Notes under the pieces: generated by a model | Seen by the model: the letters and a program-made list of their open reading frames with translations, nothing else | Databases searched by the model: none | Told to the model about the DNA's origin: nothing | From: JAWLDA01 sp041686855 | GTDB lineage: Bacteria > Bacillota > Limnochordia > DTU080 > RSA5 | Assembly (NCBI GenBank): GCA_041686855.1 | Contig: JAWLDA010000004.1 | Location: forward strand, 62,001 to 126,000 | Direction: 5' to 3' | DNA length: 64,000 nt | In this document: positions 34,047-43,337 of the stretch, in pieces | Layout: the number at the start of each line of letters is the position of its first letter | Numbering within the stretch: position 1 is the stretch's first letter | Position numbers and translations under genes: made by a program

Positions 34047-35353
34047 TGGGCGTCGTCAGCCAGCGTGAGCCGCACGGGATGGTTCACTCGACCGCACGGA
34101 CGGAGGTTGCGTCCGACGCGCTCCCCATCGCCTAGGTCTTCCACGCCCCTCTGGGCAAGCGTGCGGAGGTGCGCGACGACGTCCGGGTGCTTGGACGCGA
34201 GGTCGTGATTCTCACCAACATCCGTCCTTAAATCGTAAAGGAGGCTCTCCTTGAGGTGGAGCTTCCACCGATCGTGCCGCACGGCCTCGAGGTGTCTGCC
34301 GTTGTAGTAAAAGAAGGCCTCGTGAGGCGTCGTGGCGTCTTTTTCACCAAAGAGCAGGGGGGTAATATCGGCTCCGTCGATCCTGCGATCGCTTGGCACG
34401 TCCCCTCCGCTTAATCGTGCCAGTGTGGGCATGAGATCCATGGTGGTGGCCAATTGGGTGCACGTGCTTCCGGCCGGAATCTTCCCGGGCCAGCGAGCGA
34501 TGCACGGCACGCGCATACCCCCTTCCCACGTGGTCGTCTTGCGCCCGCGAAGCGGCGCATTTGACGAGCCGTCGCGTGAAGTGGCTCCATTGTCCGAAGT
34601 GAAGAGCACGAGCGTATTACCGTCGAGTCCGAGCTCCCTCAGGGTATCGAGGATGCGACCCGTACTCCAGTCGATGAATTCGACGGAGGCCCCGTACACG
34701 CCGTTGCGGGATTTGGAGAGGAACTCTTCGGGCGCGTATAAAGGTACATGTACGTAGAGGTGCGCGAAGTACAAGAAGAAGGGTTGGTCTCGGTGCTCCC
34801 TGATAAAGTTGACGGCGTCCTCGGTATAACGGTACGTGATGGTGCTTTGGTCGGGGCGCTGCTCCACGACGCGCTCGTCGGTCATCAGGGGGAGCGGCGG
34901 GAACCCAAACCGCTCCGCCATCGGGTGGTCGTCGGCCATATCGTTGCTGTACGGGATGCCAAAGTAGCTGTCGAATCCGTGGCGTGTCGGCAAGAAGGCG
35001 GGTTGGTCGCCCAAGTGCCACTTGCCGGTACAATGCGTCGCGTACCCTTGTTTTTTTAGCACGTCGGCGATGGTGATTTCGTCCGGGTTAAGGCCGATCG
35101 GGTCTCCGGGTCTGAGGACGCGCGTGGTGATGCCTTCTGCCAAACCGACCCGCTGGGAGTAACATCCGGTCATGAGCGACGCTCGTGACGGCGAGCAGAC
35201 TGGCGAAGAGACGTAGAAGTCGGTGAACCGCACCCCTTCAGCAGCCATTTGATCGAGGCGCGGCGTGCTGTTGGCCTCCGAGCCGAAACACCCAATATCA
35301 CCGTATCCCAGGTCATCGCAGAAGATAATGATTACGTTAGGGGAGCGTTTCAT
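34037..35353 (-). CDS. Sulfatase (type I, Cys-type), second of three
   Basis: 438 aa, arylsulfatase-like. NVIIIFCDDLGYGDIGCFG has the metal Asp pair, PVCSPSRASLMTG the formylglycine Cys in C-x-P-S-R, GKWHLGD the Lys/His pair and FTSDNGATSRDGSSN the second Asp-Asn pair. PLRGRKTTTWEGGMRVP is typical of the arylsulfatase A/GALNS-like group. No signal peptide. It overlaps the 3' end of the MBL gene by ten bases (convergent) and is divergent from the third sulfatase. Confidence 0.94.
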   Translation of the reverse strand: MKRSPNVIIIFCDDLGYGDIGCFGSEANSTPRLDQMAAEGVRFTDFYVSSPVCSPSRASLMTGCYSQRVGLAEGITTRVLRPGDPIGLNPDEITIADVLKKQGYATHCTGKWHLGDQPAFLPTRHGFDSYFGIPYSNDMADDHPMAERFGFPPLPLMTDERVVEQRPDQSTITYRYTEDAVNFIREHRDQPFFLYFAHLYVHVPLYAPEEFLSKSRNGVYGASVEFIDWSTGRILDTLRELGLDGNTLVLFTSDNGATSRDGSSNAPLRGRKTTTWEGGMRVPCIARWPGKIPAGSTCTQLATTMDLMPTLARLSGGDVPSDRRIDGADITPLLFGEKDATTPHEAFFYYNGRHLEAVRHDRWKLHLKESLLYDLRTDVGENHDLASKHPDVVAHLRTLAQRGVEDLGDGERVGRNLRPCGRVNHPVRLTLADDAHYD

Positions 35354-35389
35354 CGTTTAATGCCTCCTAGTCTGCGTTTCAATTTCTTA

Positions 35390-35484
35390 ACTTTCGACGA
35401 AAGTCATGGTAATCCTTAGAGGATTGCGTCAATACGCGCTCAATGACTGATGTAATTGCGTGTAATGCGTACGCCTTAGCATTA
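35390..35484. promoter_or_regulatory. Cluster of inverted repeats between divergent sulfatase genes
   Basis: Four inverted repeats crowd this 136-base divergent region: ACTTTCG-A-CGAAAGT (35390-35404), AATCCT-TAG-AGGATT (35411-35425), GCGT-CAAT-ACGC (35426-35437) and TAATGC...GCATTA (35463-35484). The first is a perfect 15-base palindrome about 37 bases before the minus-strand start. They are good operator candidates controlling both sulfatases, but none matches a motif I can name. Confidence 0.45.
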
Positions 35485-35501
35485 GGACGGTGATACGAAC
35501 C

Positions 35502-37055
35502 ATGGCAGATGCGTGTAGCGCGAGACGGCCGAATGTCCTCGTTTTCATTGCCGACCAACTCCGGTACGACCATCTTGGGTGCTATGGAAATCCGATTGTC
35601 AGGACTCCTAACATTGACGCGCTTGCTGAGTCGGGGGTGGTGTGCGAACGCGCCTACGTGGCCAACCCGCTTTGTATGCCGGCACGGGCGTCGCTCTTTA
35701 CAGGCAGGACGCCTCGCGGGCATGGGGTGCGTACAAACGGGATTCCGTTATCCCCAGAGATACCCACGTTTCCTGAAGCTCTTAGACAGTCTGGCTACCG
35801 AACGCACGCCGTTGGCAAGTTGCATATGCACACGTACGGCCATCGCCCAGATGCGGATCCGGCGCGCTTCCCGGAGTCGATCCAGGGATGGAATAGCGGC
35901 GCACGCTCTTCCTTGGAGTCGCCGTACTACGGCTTTGAGTCCGTCGAGCTCACCATTGGTCATGGACATGCGATCTCCGGCCATTACCGTCAATGGATCG
36001 AACAGAATCATCACGGTGCGCTCGAGCGGATGTCCCCCGCCGGCGCCCGGTGGAGATCGGAGGCTCCACAGACATGGGCAATGGATATTCCGGACGATCT
36101 GCACCACACGGCGTGGGTGGCTGATCGGGCTTGCCACTTTCTACGTGAGAATGCCATGGGATCGGATGAACAGCCGTTCTTTTTGTGGTGTTCGTTTCCT
36201 GACCCTCACACTCCCTACACGGTGCCTGAGCCCTGGGCCAGCATGTATGCCCCTTCGGCGATGTCTCAGCCCAATCGGGTCGAAGGCGAGTTAGCGTCGC
36301 TTCCTCCGTTTTACGGCGAGATTTACGAGAGGGGTCGCTGGGTCGGCGGACTCACAGAGCCAGCCTCTATGTGGACGCCGTGGATCGCACACATCATGGC
36401 GATGACCTATGGAATGGTAAGTTTCGTCGACGAGGGCGTGGGTCGTGTGATGCGGACGTTGGAAGCGTGCGGATTGCGGGAGAATACCCTCGTCGTCTTC
36501 CTCTCTGACCACGGCGATATGATGGGCGATCACTGGATGAACAAAAAGGGACCGTTCCATTTTGAAGGTCTTCTCAGAGTGCCGCTCATCTGGAACTTGC
36601 CCGGTCGCATTGCCCAGGGGGTGCGTAGCAGCGGGGTGGTGAGCCAGATCGATTTTGCGCCCACCTTGTTGGAGTACTGCGGTGTACCGATCCCCCAAGG
36701 GGAGATCATGCTCGATCGACCGGATTCACTACAGCTCCCCCCGTGGCCGGGAAGGTCACTTAGTCCCCAACTCGACGGTGCGCAGGCGGCCGTGAATGAT
36801 TGCATCATTGTCGAGAACGATGAAGACTGGCTGGGGCTGCGGTTGCGGACGCTGGTGACGGAGCGGTACAAGCTTACGACGTATCCGGGGAATGCGTTCG
36901 GCGAACTCTTTGATCTGGCGGAGGACCCGTTGGAGCAAAACAACCTTTGGGATGATAAGGGAAGCTCGCGCCTGCGGGACTCGCTCCACCTGCAGCTTTA
37001 CGCTGCATATGTGCAGCAGGAGAGTACCTTGCCGCGACGGATTGCGCATGCATGA
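35502..37055 (+). CDS. Sulfatase (type I, C-x-P-A-R form), third of three
   Basis: 517 aa from the ATG at 35502; a GTG four codons earlier is also possible. NVLVFIADQLRYDHLGCYG gives the metal site, and NPLCMPARASLFTG has the Cys in the less common C-x-P-A-R motif seen in choline-sulfatase-like and phosphonate hydrolase-like branches. GKLHMHTYG replaces the usual GKWHLG, and LSDHGDMMGDHWMNKKGPF completes the second site. PFFLWCSFPDPHTPY is common in this branch. Cytoplasmic by absence of a signal peptide. Confidence 0.93.
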   Translation: MADACSARRPNVLVFIADQLRYDHLGCYGNPIVRTPNIDALAESGVVCERAYVANPLCMPARASLFTGRTPRGHGVRTNGIPLSPEIPTFPEALRQSGYRTHAVGKLHMHTYGHRPDADPARFPESIQGWNSGARSSLESPYYGFESVELTIGHGHAISGHYRQWIEQNHHGALERMSPAGARWRSEAPQTWAMDIPDDLHHTAWVADRACHFLRENAMGSDEQPFFLWCSFPDPHTPYTVPEPWASMYAPSAMSQPNRVEGELASLPPFYGEIYERGRWVGGLTEPASMWTPWIAHIMAMTYGMVSFVDEGVGRVMRTLEACGLRENTLVVFLSDHGDMMGDHWMNKKGPFHFEGLLRVPLIWNLPGRIAQGVRSSGVVSQIDFAPTLLEYCGVPIPQGEIMLDRPDSLQLPPWPGRSLSPQLDGAQAAVNDCIIVENDEDWLGLRLRTLVTERYKLTTYPGNAFGELFDLAEDPLEQNNLWDDKGSSRLRDSLHLQLYAAYVQQESTLPRRIAHA

Positions 37056-37207
37056 AGCGGGTGACGAATGCCTGTTGGCGCGCTGATTCGCCCGACCATC
37101 GCTTAGCAACCCAGGACACGGCGAGCAGCCCCCGGCCATTGCGGCACGAGGGCTGTAAAGTAGCAAAAACTCACGTTCGAAAGGCGACTTGCAAGGTGGC
37201 TCGGGGC

Positions 37208-38134
37208 TTAGTCGAGTCTGTCGCACAGGTGGAGCATCATGCTTTTCTGCGCGTGGAGGCGGTTCTCCGCTTGGTCAAAGATGACCGAGCGGGGGGACTC
37301 GATAAGCTCTTTGGCGATCTCAAGGCCCGGGTGAATCGGCATGTCGTGCATGATGTATGGGTCGTTCTCTCCAAGGAGCTCCCCCCGGAGTTGGTAGGGG
37401 AGCATGACCCGCAGGCGCCGCTCTTTCTCATCGGCGTAGGCGGGATCGTCGAAGTGCTCCATGTCGACCCACGTGTCGGTGTAGACGTAGTCCGCCTTTC
37501 GCAACGCTTCGGGATCGCGTGTCACTTCCAGCAGGCCCGTGCGCTCCGCCTCTTCCATCAATGTGATATCCCACGAGGCCTGATTCACTTCCGGTGTCAC
37601 TAAGATCACCTTCACTCCGACCTTGGTGCCGGCGGCGACGAGCGAGTTGGCCACGTTGTTGTGAATTCCGATGTAAGCTAACGTCACGCCATCAAACGTG
37701 CCCTCACGCTCGTAGATGGTGAGGAGATCTGCGAGCGCTTGCGTCGGATGGTAACGCTCAGTACAGCCGTTGATGACGGGAATGTCAATCGCGTCCGCGA
37801 GGGCGACGACGTCACTGTGACGCACCAAACGCGCCATGATGAGGTCAATGTGTCGAGCGACGTACATCGCTTCGTAGCGGATGGGCGATATTGCAAAATT
37901 GGAGGTATTCCAATCCATAAATATGGAGCGGCCGCCTAACTCCTGAATACCGATCTCAAAGGAGAGTCTGGTCCGCGTGGATGTCTTTTGAAAGAGCATG
38001 AGCAGATTCTTGCCGCGCAGGCGATCCGCGTACTCTTCGGGATGGCTCTTTATGTGAACGGCGGCACGGATGATCGCATGAATCTCGTCACCCGAAAAGT
38101 GACGCAGTGTCAAAAGATCCTTCAAATCGCACAC
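37208..38134 (-). CDS. Ornithine carbamoyltransferase-family enzyme, atypical
   Basis: 308 aa. The carbamoyl-phosphate site S-T-R-T-R is intact in KTSTRTRLSFEIGIQELGG, as is HPTQALADLL and the C-terminal FDQAENRLHAQK. The amino-acid side differs: the canonical H-C-L-P of ornithine transcarbamylase is MHDMPIHPG, so Asp replaces Cys, and the usual G-E-S/P-I loop is NFAISPIRYE. I recall a clade of annotated ornithine carbamoyltransferases with this HDMP motif. The acceptor may not be ornithine. The GTG start follows an arginine-operator-like site (38152-38165). Confidence 0.85.
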   Translation of the reverse strand: MCDLKDLLTLRHFSGDEIHAIIRAAVHIKSHPEEYADRLRGKNLLMLFQKTSTRTRLSFEIGIQELGGRSIFMDWNTSNFAISPIRYEAMYVARHIDLIMARLVRHSDVVALADAIDIPVINGCTERYHPTQALADLLTIYEREGTFDGVTLAYIGIHNNVANSLVAAGTKVGVKVILVTPEVNQASWDITLMEEAERTGLLEVTRDPEALRKADYVYTDTWVDMEHFDDPAYADEKERRLRVMLPYQLRGELLGENDPYIMHDMPIHPGLEIAKELIESPRSVIFDQAENRLHAQKSMMLHLCDRLD

Positions 38135-38151
38135 ACCTCATCGTCAAGATG

Positions 38152-38186
38152 TGGATAATTATACAACACATTTGCATGTTTATCTA
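38152..38186 (-). promoter_or_regulatory. Promoter with ARG-box-like operator before carbamoyltransferase
   Basis: On the minus strand TGTATAATTATCCA (38165-38152) fits the ArgR/AhrC core TGNAT-N4-ATNCA exactly. It contains TATAAT (38163-38158), preceded after 17 bases by TAGATA (38186-38181, four of six to the -35). A bound repressor would cover the -10. It is 18 bases from the start codon. No argR gene is in the window. Confidence 0.45.
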
Positions 38187-38292
38187 GCGCGGATTTGGAA
38201 CGACATTTTTCGACACCATCCCACGAAACGTTGTGAAATACTACACTTGAGCATTTGGTCGAATCGACTTCATTGGGGGATGGGGTTTGAGT

Positions 38293-39054
38293 ATGCGCGT
38301 CGCACCACTTGAGTCGCCGCCGACCGCGCCAGTTGTGGCGCAGTCTCGTGACGTACGCATCGAAGCAATCTTCGCACTCACATCTCACCTGCACAAAGTG
38401 CGGGCTTTATTTGCGTTGGACGACCGTCAGATTCGGTACGCGGTCAAACATGTGATGGACCAATTTAAAGATAATCCCGCGCTTCTCGCCAACCTCCAAG
38501 AGATGCGTGATCAAGGAGACGTGGTCTTTAGTCATTCCGTCGGCGTCTGTTCGCTCTCAGTGGTGCTCGCCATGGATTTGGATTACTCCGACGATGAGCT
38601 CAAGGCGTTGGCGGCGGGAGCACTCTTGCACGACGTCGGCAAGATGTACGTAGACGATAAGATATGGCAGATGCCCCGGCGGCTCACTGACGAGGAGTTC
38701 GCCCAGGTGCGCAAGCATCCCGGCTTCGGCTATCAGATGCTACGACGATTTCCTCAGGTCGACGAGCGAGCCGCACGCGTCGCTCACGAGCATCACGAGC
38801 GCTACGATGGCCTCGGCTACCCCCGCGGGATCAAGGGAGAGGAGATTCACCCCTTCGCCCGGATCGTCTCGGTTGTCGACGTCTTCGATGCACTTACGTC
38901 AAAGCGGCCGTATCGCGAAGCCTGGTCCGTAGAGCGGGCCCTAGCCCTCATTTACGAAGAGAGTGGACGTGCCTTTGGGCAACTGGAGGCCGAAGCATTC
39001 CTGCGACGGGCCACGCGCGGGGCGCGGCCCAACCGACGGTACCAGCGCCGCTAG
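38293..39054 (+). CDS. HD-GYP domain protein, predicted cyclic-di-GMP phosphodiesterase
   Basis: 253 aa, a single HD-GYP domain (about 75-245) after an N-terminal helical region. The metal residues are in FSHSVGVC, ALLHDVGKMYVDD and AHEHHERYDGLGYPRGIKG, which carries the H-H-E-x-x-D-G-x-G-Y-P signature complete. It should hydrolyse c-di-GMP. There is no receiver or sensor domain. A TTG two codons earlier is an alternative start; GGGG purines precede both. Confidence 0.93.
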   Translation: MRVAPLESPPTAPVVAQSRDVRIEAIFALTSHLHKVRALFALDDRQIRYAVKHVMDQFKDNPALLANLQEMRDQGDVVFSHSVGVCSLSVVLAMDLDYSDDELKALAAGALLHDVGKMYVDDKIWQMPRRLTDEEFAQVRKHPGFGYQMLRRFPQVDERAARVAHEHHERYDGLGYPRGIKGEEIHPFARIVSVVDVFDALTSKRPYREAWSVERALALIYEESGRAFGQLEAEAFLRRATRGARPNRRYQRR

Positions 39055-39199
39055 GCCACAACCATCTCCATCAGCAAATACACACTCCATTTTTATCCTT
39101 GGCAATTGCCCCAAGAATCGCTCCAGGCAGGAATAACCATATTCTGCGGAAAGAAGTCTATAGAAGGTGGCACCCCAGTAGAAAGGCGGTAGATTCACT

Positions 39200-41992
39200 G
39201 TGGACCGCTCTTTTGCGCTCCTGCCGGGAGCGCTCAATGCTGGCTTCGTAGACGAACTGTATCAACGCTACCTCCAGGACCCCGGGTCCGTAGGGGCGGA
39301 CTGGCGCGCCTACTTTGACGGATTGGATGGCGCTGTGGGCGCCGATGGGACTGCGAGGAAGGACCACGTAAATGGGACTCCCGCTGCCGCGCCGGCGGCG
39401 CACGTCCAGTCGCGCGAAGCGGACGCGGCCATCTTGCAGAATCGTGTGAGCCAACTGGTGCGGGCCTACCGAGTGCGCGGTCACATGTTGGCCCGGCTCG
39501 ATCCGTTGGGGTTTGACACTCGCGGCACCTTTCCCGATCTTGATCCTGCCTATTATGGCTTTACCGAGACGGACTTTGATCGGCCAGTTCCCAAGGGGAC
39601 CATCGCGGGCGACGGAATAGAGACCGTGCGGGACGTGCTGCAGCGGTTGCAAAACACCTACTGTCGCTCCATCGGTGTCCAGTTCATGCATATCAACGAG
39701 ATGCGGGTACGGGAGTGGCTTCAAGAGCGGATGGAGAGCACGGAGAATCGTCTCCGTCTCGACCGACGGGAGCAGTTGCGAATCCTCACGCGTTTGACGG
39801 ACGCCGTCATCTTTGAGGAGTTCATCCAGCAAAAGTACGTGGGTGCCAAGAGTTTCTCCCTCGAAGGGGCGGAGAGTCTCATTCCCCTTTTGGATCTCAC
39901 GATTGAAAAGGCCGGAGAACAGGGGATCGTCGAGATCGTGATGGCAATGGCCCACCGGGGCCGCCTCAACGTTTTGGCCAACATCTTGGGGAAGCATCCC
40001 GACGAGATTTTCCGTGAGTTTGAGGATGTTGACCCCCATCTGTTTTTAGGGCGCGGCGACGTCAAGTACCACTTGGGCTACAGCAGCGACTGGACGACGG
40101 CTCACGGCGAGAGTGTCCACCTCTCGCTTAGCTTTAATCCAAGTCACTTAGAGTTTGTGAATCCGGTCGCCCTTGGGCGGCTGCGAGCCAAGCAAGATCG
40201 AGTCGGCGGGACACGCGGCAAGCGGAGTATGGCGCTCCTGATCCATGGGGACGCCAGCTTCGCCGGCGAGGGCGTCATTCAGGAGATCTTAAACTTGAGT
40301 GAGTTGGAAGGGTACACGGTTGGCGGGACGCTTCACGTCATCGTCAACAACCAGGTCGGGTTTACCACTTCGCCGGGCGAAGGCCGCTCCACGACGTATG
40401 CATCTGACGTGGCGCGCATGCTGCAGAGTCCGATTTTTCACGTTAACGGGGAGGACCCGGAGGCCGTCGCTCAGGTGATGCGGCTGGCGATGGACTTTCG
40501 CTACGAGTTCGCACGGGACGTCGTCGTCGACATGTACTGTTACCGCCGCAGAGGACACAACGAGGGAGATGAGCCCTCTTTTACACAACCGCTCCTTTAC
40601 GACGCTATCCGCCAACGCAAACCGGTGCGCGAAGCGTACCTAGAGCATCTCCTCGACCTCGGCGGCGTCACCCGCGCCGAGGCTGAGGAGATCGTGCGGG
40701 CGAGACAAGAGCGGTTGGACACCGCCCTGCGCGCAGCCCGGCGCGATGATTATGAGAGACCCACGGAAGAGCGCAAAGGGGTTTGGAGCGGGTATGTGGG
40801 CGGCTCCAAGGAGAATGCCGACTCGAAGGAGACTTCGGTCCCTTCAGACCGGCTCGTCGAGTATCTGCACGCGATCACTCGCCTTCCTGAGCGATTCAAT
40901 CTTCACCCGCGCCTCGATCGCTTTCGCCAAGCGCGACTCGACATGGCCAAGGGCGCTCGCGCCGTAGACTGGTCGACCGCCGAGGCGCTCGCGTTCGCCA
41001 GCTTGGCGGTGGAGGGGTGTCGGGTGCGCCTCACGGGTCAAGACAGCGAGCGCGGGACGTTTAGCCAACGCCATGCGGTCCTGCACGATGTAAAGGACGA
41101 TCAGCGTTACGCCCCACTGCAGCACGTTCACCCTGACCAGGCGCCTGTCGAGGTGTATAACAGCCCGTTGAGCGAGACGAGTGTCCTGGGATTCGATTAC
41201 GGCTACAGTCTCGACTACCCCGATGGACTCGTCCTCTGGGAGGCCCAGTTTGGGGATTTTGTCAATGTGGCGCAGGTCATGATCGATCAGTTCCTCGCCA
41301 GCGCCGAAGAGAAGTGGAACCGACTCAGCGGTATGGTGTTGTTGCTCCCGCACGGCTTCGAGGGTCAAGGACCTGAGCACGCCAGCGCCCGTGTAGAGCG
41401 CTTCCTGTCACTGGCGGCAGAAGATAACCTCCAGGTCGCCATGCCCAGCACTCCGAGTCAATACTTTCACCTCTTGCGCAGACAAGCGTTGCGGCGGTGG
41501 CGCAAGCCGTTAATCGTCTTTACGCCTAAGAGTCTCCTGCGCCACTCCAAGGTGGCTTCTTCGCTCCAAGAGATGTCTTCAGGCGGCTTCCAAAGCGTGA
41601 TCGGCGACCCGCTAGTTGCGCACGGCGTCAACCGGGTGCTGCTTTGCACGGGTAAGATCTACTACGAGTTGCTTGAGCAGCGCGAAGCCCTCGAGCGCCA
41701 AGACGTTGCCATCATCCGTGTCGAGGAGTTGTATCCGATGGATGAGGCGGCCATAAGGGCAGAACTGAACCGGTATCCCGATGCCGAGCTTTGTTGGGTG
41801 CAAGAAGAGCCTGCCAACATGGGCGTGTGGCCGTACCTCAGTTACAAATTTAACGCCCGCTTTGGCGATCGAGAGCTCCGGCGGGTGAGTCGGCCCGAGT
41901 CCGCGAGTACTGCTACCGGATCGCTAAGCAGTCACCGCCAAGAGCAAGAAAGATTGTGTCGCGAGGCCTTTGATCTGGAGCCCGAGCGTTAG
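39200..41992 (+). CDS. sucA: 2-oxoglutarate dehydrogenase E1 component
   Basis: 930 aa, thiamin diphosphate-dependent decarboxylase of the TCA cycle complex. The N-terminal segment FVDELYQRYLQDPGSVGADW is the E2-binding region. HINEMRVREWLQERME, MAMAHRGRLNVLANILGK, the ThDP site HGDASFAGEGVIQEILNLS and NNQVGFTTSP are all canonical. The C-terminal region has VLGFDYGYSLDYPDGLVLWE and LLPHGFEGQGPEHASAR. The GTG start gives the standard length. It is followed by sucB after 16 bases and then lpdA: a complete complex operon. Confidence 0.98.
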   Translation: MDRSFALLPGALNAGFVDELYQRYLQDPGSVGADWRAYFDGLDGAVGADGTARKDHVNGTPAAAPAAHVQSREADAAILQNRVSQLVRAYRVRGHMLARLDPLGFDTRGTFPDLDPAYYGFTETDFDRPVPKGTIAGDGIETVRDVLQRLQNTYCRSIGVQFMHINEMRVREWLQERMESTENRLRLDRREQLRILTRLTDAVIFEEFIQQKYVGAKSFSLEGAESLIPLLDLTIEKAGEQGIVEIVMAMAHRGRLNVLANILGKHPDEIFREFEDVDPHLFLGRGDVKYHLGYSSDWTTAHGESVHLSLSFNPSHLEFVNPVALGRLRAKQDRVGGTRGKRSMALLIHGDASFAGEGVIQEILNLSELEGYTVGGTLHVIVNNQVGFTTSPGEGRSTTYASDVARMLQSPIFHVNGEDPEAVAQVMRLAMDFRYEFARDVVVDMYCYRRRGHNEGDEPSFTQPLLYDAIRQRKPVREAYLEHLLDLGGVTRAEAEEIVRARQERLDTALRAARRDDYERPTEERKGVWSGYVGGSKENADSKETSVPSDRLVEYLHAITRLPERFNLHPRLDRFRQARLDMAKGARAVDWSTAEALAFASLAVEGCRVRLTGQDSERGTFSQRHAVLHDVKDDQRYAPLQHVHPDQAPVEVYNSPLSETSVLGFDYGYSLDYPDGLVLWEAQFGDFVNVAQVMIDQFLASAEEKWNRLSGMVLLLPHGFEGQGPEHASARVERFLSLAAEDNLQVAMPSTPSQYFHLLRRQALRRWRKPLIVFTPKSLLRHSKVASSLQEMSSGGFQSVIGDPLVAHGVNRVLLCTGKIYYELLEQREALERQDVAIIRVEELYPMDEAAIRAELNRYPDAELCWVQEEPANMGVWPYLSYKFNARFGDRELRRVSRPESASTATGSLSSHRQEQERLCREAFDLEPER

Positions 41993-42008
41993 AAGGGAGC
42001 GTCTGAAA

Positions 42009-43295
42009 ATGGCTATCGAAGTGAGAGTGCCCAGCGCAGGAGAGTCGATCTCCGAAGTCTTCGTTGGGGCGTGGCGCAAGGCTCCCAACGATCCCGTGAA
42101 GGAGGGAGAGATCCTCGTCGAGCTTGAGACGGATAAGGCGACGTTGGAGTTGCCGGCTCCGGTCTCGGGACGCCTACTCGAAGTGAGAGCCGCTCAGGGT
42201 GAGAGTGTGGCCGTCGACACCGTGATCGCCACCATTGACGAAGGCGCTGTCGACGAGGGCGCGGTCGACGAGGGCGCCGATGTCGAGGAGAGCGCTCAGC
42301 CGTCCACGACGACACCGAGCACCGTGCAACCACCTGATGCCGAGGGAAGTCCCGTGATGCCGGCCGCAAGACGCCTGCTCGAGGAGCACGGTCTGCGGGC
42401 CGATGTCGTTCAGGCGACGGGGCCGGGTGGGCGCTTATTAAAGGAAGATGTGCAGCGTCATATTGATCGCCGGGAGCACGAAGCACAGGCGCCTCAGGCG
42501 GTTGCGCCGGATGTGCCGGCCGATGCTGGAGCGACCAAGCGCCCTGAGGAGGCGTCTGCCCGCGAAGGGACCTCCACGCCGGCCCGTTACGTCGAGCGGG
42601 TTCCATTCAGCCCGATTCGGACGCGCATTGCCGAGCGCCTGGTGGAGGCGCAGCAAACAGCTGCGCTGCTCACGACGTTCAACGAAGTCGACATGACTCA
42701 AGTGATCGCGCTCCGTTCTGAGCTACAAGAGGCGTTTCAAAAGAAGCACGGAGTGAAACTGGGATTCATGTCCTTCTTCGTCAAGGCGGCTGTCCGTGCG
42801 TTGCGGGAGTTTCCCCAAGTAAACGCCGAGGTCCATCGGACGGAGCGGGGACTGGAATCTATACGCCACCACTACTGCGACATAGGAATCGCGGTGGGGG
42901 GGGGCAAGGGCCTGGTGGTTCCCGTTCTACGCAACGTTGAGAGTATGAGCTTCGCACAGATCGAGCGAGCCGTGGCGGAATTCGCGCAGCGGGCGAAAGA
43001 GAATACGCTTTCACTCGAGGAGCTTCAGGGCGGTACCTTTACGATCAGCAACGGCGGCGTCTACGGATCGTTGCTATCCACTCCGATCGTCAATCCCCCG
43101 CAGAGCGGTATCCTTGGCATGCATGCGATTGAGGAGCGTCCGATCGCACGGGATGGTCAAGTGGTGGTGCGCAAGATGATGTACATTGCGCTTACATACG
43201 ATCATCGCATTGTCGACGGGCGTGAGGCGGTAACGTTCTTGGTCCGGATCAAAGAAGGTATCGAGAATCCGGCGAGGATGCTTCTCGACGTCTAG
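42009..43295 (+). CDS. sucB: 2-oxoglutarate dehydrogenase E2 (dihydrolipoyl succinyltransferase)
   Basis: 428 aa. One lipoyl domain (1-75) has the lipoylated Lys in VELETDKATLEL, followed by an acidic linker with a five-residue repeat. The E1/E3-binding domain (about 115-155) has PAARRLLEEHGL and GPGGRLLKEDVQRHI. The catalytic domain (about 195-428) ends with TYDHRIVDGREAVTFL, with the active His and Asp. The ATG at 42009 opens a normal lipoyl domain. It follows sucA closely. Confidence 0.97.
   Translation: MAIEVRVPSAGESISEVFVGAWRKAPNDPVKEGEILVELETDKATLELPAPVSGRLLEVRAAQGESVAVDTVIATIDEGAVDEGAVDEGADVEESAQPSTTTPSTVQPPDAEGSPVMPAARRLLEEHGLRADVVQATGPGGRLLKEDVQRHIDRREHEAQAPQAVAPDVPADAGATKRPEEASAREGTSTPARYVERVPFSPIRTRIAERLVEAQQTAALLTTFNEVDMTQVIALRSELQEAFQKKHGVKLGFMSFFVKAAVRALREFPQVNAEVHRTERGLESIRHHYCDIGIAVGGGKGLVVPVLRNVESMSFAQIERAVAEFAQRAKENTLSLEELQGGTFTISNGGVYGSLLSTPIVNPPQSGILGMHAIEERPIARDGQVVVRKMMYIALTYDHRIVDGREAVTFLVRIKEGIENPARMLLDV
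42237..42281 (+). repeat. Three 15-base tandem repeats in the sucB linker
   Basis: Three imperfect 15-base units encode Asp-Glu-Gly-Ala-Val, the same again, and Asp-Glu-Gly-Ala-Asp, in the flexible linker after the lipoyl domain. Such linkers vary freely in E2 proteins. Slippage in this region would change length by five residues without breaking the frame. Confidence 0.8.
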
Positions 43296-43337
43296 AGCGA
43301 GCTCGATCCGGCATGAATTCGGGAGGGGGACGTACAC

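Noticed and set aside
39098..39115. Palindrome GGCAATTGCC before sucA as an operator
   Set aside because: It is perfect over ten bases, but no promoter could be placed beside it and nothing similar was noticed elsewhere.
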